Of a stretch of 8,916 nucleotides of DNA, positions 7,039 to 8,916 are shown in pieces (the first letter of the stretch is position 1; the number at the start of each line of letters is the position of its first letter). Source of the stretch: JBPEXY01 sp052031065 (lineage in GTDB: Bacteria > Pseudomonadota > Gammaproteobacteria > Immundisolibacterales > Immundisolibacteraceae); the NCBI GenBank assembly GCA_052031065.1, contig JBPEXY010000064.1, positions 1-8,916 on the forward strand. Direction: 5' to 3'. A program made the translations under genes and the position numbers. The notes under the pieces are model-generated. The model did not search any database. It was not told the DNA's origin and worked only from the letters and a program-made list of their open reading frames with translations.

Positions 7039-7076
7039 AAGCGGGATTGTAATGATTCGAACGCACGGTGATTGAA
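7039..7076 (-). promoter_or_regulatory. Candidate sigma70-type promoter for uup
   Basis: On the minus strand, TACAAT (7046-7051; five of six matches to TATAAT) lies about 37 bases upstream of the uup ATG. Its -35 is poor (TTCAAT at 7071-7076 with a 19-base spacer, or CAATCA with 17). The likely terminator directly upstream (7101-7128) makes a separate uup promoter sensible. Confidence 0.33.
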
Positions 7077-7113
7077 AAACTGGATGTAGTGAAGCTGGAT
7101 TGAAAAAAACTGG
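7070..7113 (+). repeat. Short imperfect direct repeat in the uup/DsbA-like intergenic region
   Basis: GATTGAAAAACTGG (7070-7083) recurs as GATTGAAAAAAACTGG (7098-7113) with two extra A, 28 bases later. CTGGAT is also repeated within the unit. It looks like a small local duplication. The second copy supplies the T-tract of the minus-strand terminator. Confidence 0.55.
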
Positions 7114-7128
7114 GCCTAAAGCGGGCCA
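7101..7128 (-). terminator. Weak intrinsic terminator of the DsbA/kappa-GST-like gene
   Basis: Read on the minus strand, TGGCCC (7128-7123) pairs with GGGCCA's partner TGGGCC (7116-7111) with one internal mismatch and a six-base loop (GCTTTA), followed by a run of seven T (7109-7103). The hairpin overlaps the TAG stop (7116-7118). The stem is short (five of six pairs), so efficiency is uncertain. Confidence 0.42.
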
Positions 7129-7820
7129 TAATCGTTCAGGCCACGGCCCATCTGATCGTAACGCACCAAGTCTTCGTACCACTCATCAATTTTGCTACCG
7201 GGAATGTGCCAGCCAAACACGGTGTAGGGCTGGCCATGAACCTGAAACCGGCCGTTGGCGATCAGGCCGGGGATACGCATTAACCCGTAGCGGTTGGCCA
7301 GCGCCATGTCGGCATCGATCGCATCGCGCAGCCCGGGATCTGCACAGTCGGCGCGAAAACGCCCCAGATCAAGGCCTAACTCAACGGCGCACTGTTCCAG
7401 GACGGCGCTGTCGGCAATGTTGTGGCATTCGGTCAGGTGGGTGGTTTGCAGTTTGTCGAACATATCCCAGTGCCCTGCCTGACCAGTCTGAAGCTCCGCT
7501 GCCTTACAGGCCAGCGCTGATGGTATCGACCAGGGGTATTCAAAGTCACGGCTCATCATCAGCTCACAGTTGATCCGTGGTTCCTGTTCAACGTCGCGGG
7601 TAGCGCCCCAGTGTTCCATCACAATCTCGCGCTTGGCCTCCGCCTTGTCACGAAACAGGCGGCCAAGCATCTCCGGGTCGGGTGCCAGTACGAAAGTGTG
7701 GTGGTTGACACTGACATTGGGGTGTTCAGCAGTCAGGGAGCGCAGTTTTTCCGACACTGGAAAACACCAGCAGGACATCACATCGTGGAAAAACTCAATA
7801 GTGATTGCTGGTTCTGCCAT
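7116..7820 (-). CDS. DsbA-family thioredoxin-fold protein with SCWC active site (FrnE / kappa-GST / HCCA isomerase relatives)
   Basis: This 234-residue protein has the DSBA-like thioredoxin architecture: an N-terminal strand and active-site loop ITIEFFHDVMSCWCFPV (6-22), a helical insertion (about 55-165), and the cis-Pro loop YGLMRIPGLIANGRF (178-192, P184) before the last strands. In FrnE-like proteins the loop normally reads DVxCPWC. Here it is DVMSCWC, so Ser16 takes the first Cys position, with C17 next and C19 at the second Cys position. Ser is the catalytic residue at this place in kappa glutathione transferases and 2-hydroxychromene-2-carboxylate isomerases (DVxSPxS), so the protein may be a glutathione-dependent or CxC thiol enzyme rather than a classic disulfide oxidoreductase. 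There is no signal peptide, so it is probably cytoplasmic. GGAG (7828-7831) sits seven bases before the ATG. Substrate unknown. Confidence 0.82.
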   Translation of the reverse strand: MAEPAITIEFFHDVMSCWCFPVSEKLRSLTAEHPNVSVNHHTFVLAPDPEMLGRLFRDKAEAKREIVMEHWGATRDVEQEPRINCELMMSRDFEYPWSIPSALACKAAELQTGQAGHWDMFDKLQTTHLTECHNIADSAVLEQCAVELGLDLGRFRADCADPGLRDAIDADMALANRYGLMRIPGLIANGRFQVHGQPYTVFGWHIPGSKIDEWYEDLVRYDQMGRGLNDYGPL

Positions 7821-7886
7821 CGTTTAACTCCACTGCTGCGGCGTAGGTGGGAACGTATCTTTAGATAAACATGAGAGACGAATGCA

Positions 7887-7941
7887 CGATTCTAACTGAT
7901 CGTTGCGCGCTCAGGTTTACGCTAAGCGGATGGTAGAATCG
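7887..7941. promoter_or_regulatory. Divergent promoter candidate: 8-bp inverted repeat with outward-facing -10-like hexamers
   Basis: CGATTCTA (7887-7894) and TAGAATCG (7934-7941) are perfect inverted repeats 39 bases apart in the 210-nt region between two divergent genes. Each arm contains TAGAAT (five of six to TATAAT) reading outward: minus strand toward the DsbA-like gene, plus strand toward the nitroreductase. The plus-strand copy is preceded by TGG, giving an extended -10 (TGnTAGAAT). No good -35 is seen for either. The centre contains the near-palindrome CGCTAAGCG (7920-7928), a possible operator. The arms could instead be a binding site in their own right. The rest of 7821-8030 holds no gene that I can support. 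Confidence 0.35.
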
Positions 7942-8030
7942 CCATCTATTCCGCTCCGGTTCGCCATCGCAGCGGTGGTTCAGTGTTTCTAAACAGTATT
8001 GAGTTGAGTGGGTGGGGGGAGACAGAACAG

Positions 8031-8696
8031 ATGGATGTGTTAGCAGCAATTGAAGGTCGAATTTCGACACGCGCTTTTACCGATCAGCCGGTCGGTGAAG
8101 AGCTGCTGAAGCAAATCATCGAGGTGGCTCGTTGGGCGCCCTCTGGCACCAACTGTCAGCCGTGGCAGGTGGTTGCGGTGACCGATGCGCGGCTAAAGGC
8201 GATTAGCGATGACCTGGTGGAACATGTCACCAGCGGCGGGGCAGAGAGTGCCCATTACGACTACTACCCGCAGGAATGGCATGAACCCTACCTGCAGCGC
8301 CGCCGTACCTGCGGCTACATGCTTTACGAGGCGCAGGGAATCGCCAGGGATGACAAGCCGGGACGGATGCGCTCGATGCTGCAGAACTTTGAGTTCTTCG
8401 GCGCGCCCGCAGGCATGTTTTTCTACGTGCCCAATGTCATGGATAAAGGTTCCTGGGTCGATATTGGTATGTTTATCCAGAGTGTGATGCTGGCAGCTCG
8501 TGGTCTTGGCCTTGAGACCTGTCCGCAGTTTGCCCTCGCCATGTATCCCGACGTTGTCGAGCGTCATTTCACCCCACCGGATAATCACTCCCTGGTGTGC
8601 GGGCTCTCCCTTGGTTACGCTGACAGCAGTGCGGCGGTTAATAATTATCGTACCGAGCGTCTACCTGTAAACGAGATTCTCACCTGTTATCGCTGA
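8031..8696 (+). CDS. Nitroreductase-family FMN oxidoreductase
   Basis: This 221-residue protein belongs to the FMN-dependent nitroreductase family, usually homodimeric NAD(P)H-dependent reductases of nitro compounds, quinones or related acceptors. Visible features: the N-terminal flavin phosphate-binding stretch IEGRISTRAFTDQPV (7-21), EVARWAPSGTNCQPWQVVAV (31-50), GSWVDIGMFIQSVMLAARGLGLETCPQ (140-166), the core hydrophobic CGLSLGYAD (190-198) and the closing NNYRTERLPVNEI. The central part (about 65-120, rich in Tyr and Arg) is a longer insertion typical of substrate-defining regions, but the physiological substrate cannot be read from it. ATG 8031 is chosen because GGAG (8018-8021) lies nine bases upstream and the translation starts with the family's usual MDVLAAIEGR; an upstream in-frame start at 7983 would add 16 unlike residues. 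Possibly read from the extended -10 at 7931-7939. Confidence 0.9.
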   Translation: MDVLAAIEGRISTRAFTDQPVGEELLKQIIEVARWAPSGTNCQPWQVVAVTDARLKAISDDLVEHVTSGGAESAHYDYYPQEWHEPYLQRRRTCGYMLYEAQGIARDDKPGRMRSMLQNFEFFGAPAGMFFYVPNVMDKGSWVDIGMFIQSVMLAARGLGLETCPQFALAMYPDVVERHFTPPDNHSLVCGLSLGYADSSAAVNNYRTERLPVNEILTCYR

Positions 8697-8792
8697 ATCT
8701 CCCAGCCTTTGGCGTGGTGACGGAATTCTGGACGCAGTAGGTTTTAAATGGCGGTTGACCCAGTGAAGTGACCACTAACACAAGAGACAATC

Positions 8793-8916
8793 ATGAGTTT
8801 TGATTTAGCCGTTAATGAAGATGTGGATGCACTGCGTGACGCGGTGAAACGTTTTGCCGATGCCGAAGTGGCGCCGTTGGCTGAAGAGACTGACCGCAGT
8901 AACGAGTTTCCGATGC
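8793..8916 (+). CDS. ivd: Acyl-CoA dehydrogenase N-terminus, probably isovaleryl-CoA dehydrogenase (3' truncated)
   Basis: Only the first 41 codons are in the window. The helix LRDAVKRFADAEVAPLAEETDRSNEFPM is the typical N-terminal helical start of acyl-CoA dehydrogenases, and the DRSNEFPM ending plus the short lead DLAVNEDVDALRDAV resemble isovaleryl-CoA dehydrogenase (Ivd/LiuA). That flavoenzyme oxidises isovaleryl-CoA to 3-methylcrotonyl-CoA in leucine breakdown. If so, the genes for methylcrotonyl-CoA carboxylase and the rest of the liu pathway should follow beyond the edge. The catalytic Glu and FAD motifs are not covered, so the family is clear but the substrate is an inference. AAGAG (8782-8786) is six bases before the ATG. 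The 96-nt gap after the nitroreductase shows no convincing promoter. Confidence 0.68.
   Translation, partial: MSFDLAVNEDVDALRDAVKRFADAEVAPLAEETDRSNEFPM

Noticed and set aside
7983..8030. Upstream start for the nitroreductase
   Set aside because: The added residues do not match the family start, and the ribosome site GGAG at 8018-8021 would be internal.
8702..8717. Hairpin CCAGCC-TTT-GGCGTGG after the nitroreductase as terminator
   Set aside because: Short, bulged stem with no T-tract after it.
8767..8776. AGTGACCACT dyad upstream of the acyl-CoA dehydrogenase as a regulator site
   Set aside because: Four-base arms are expected often by chance, and they do not extend; I could not match them to a known operator.
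8755..8781. TTGACC as a -35 element for the acyl-CoA dehydrogenase gene
   Set aside because: No acceptable -10 lies 16-19 bases downstream; the nearest, TAACAC, has a 15-base spacer and a poor match.
1..8916. Mobile element, defence island, CRISPR, tRNA or secretion system
   Set aside because: No transposase, integrase, long terminal inverted repeat, repeat-spacer array or tRNA-like fold was seen; all genes read as housekeeping or metabolic families.

Overview
This 8.9-kb window looks like ordinary chromosome from a gammaproteobacterium, probably an aerobic, fatty-acid- and amino-acid-degrading environmental one. That is inferred from gene content: darP (yjgA), a full-length Uup with its C-terminal coiled coil, and a 6-oxopurine-type methylthioinosine phosphorylase next to a hypoxanthine phosphoribosyltransferase (the Pseudomonas-type methylthioadenosine salvage route). 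Genes are tightly packed with stop/start overlaps. I saw no insertion sequence, phage, plasmid, CRISPR, tRNA or rRNA.

Layout. The window opens inside a CoA-transferase family III gene (alpha-methylacyl-CoA racemase type, 1-636). Next come two membrane proteins: an unusual DUF4870 protein with a large extracytoplasmic N-terminal part (683-1795) and a small DUF4405-like protein (1879-2217). A PhzF-family enzyme (2279-3088) overlaps darP (3085-3645). After a 95-nt gap come hpt (TTG start, 3741-4307) and the MTI phosphorylase gene (4304-5086), coupled by an ATGA overlap. The MTI phosphorylase gene and uup converge and share the palindrome CTAG as both stop codons. uup (5083-7008) and a DsbA/kappa-GST-like protein (7116-7820) lie on the minus strand, separated by a likely weak terminator and a candidate uup promoter. 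A 210-nt divergent intergenic region (7821-8030) carries an 8-bp inverted repeat whose arms hold outward-facing -10-like hexamers. To its right are a nitroreductase (8031-8696) and the first 41 codons of an acyl-CoA dehydrogenase that reads like isovaleryl-CoA dehydrogenase (8793 to the edge).

How the genes work together. The clearest functional unit is hpt plus MTI phosphorylase: phosphorolysis of methylthioinosine releases hypoxanthine, which the transferase turns into IMP. The two ends (acyl-CoA racemase and acyl-CoA dehydrogenase) both point to branched-chain acyl-CoA catabolism but are separated by unrelated genes. DarP and Uup are both tied to the ribosome but are not in one operon.

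I did not find a convincing new multi-gene system. The most unusual items are the SCWC active site of the DsbA/kappa-GST-like protein, the composite DUF4870 protein, and the paired -10-like elements in the divergent intergenic region. No stretch over 300 bases lacks a gene.
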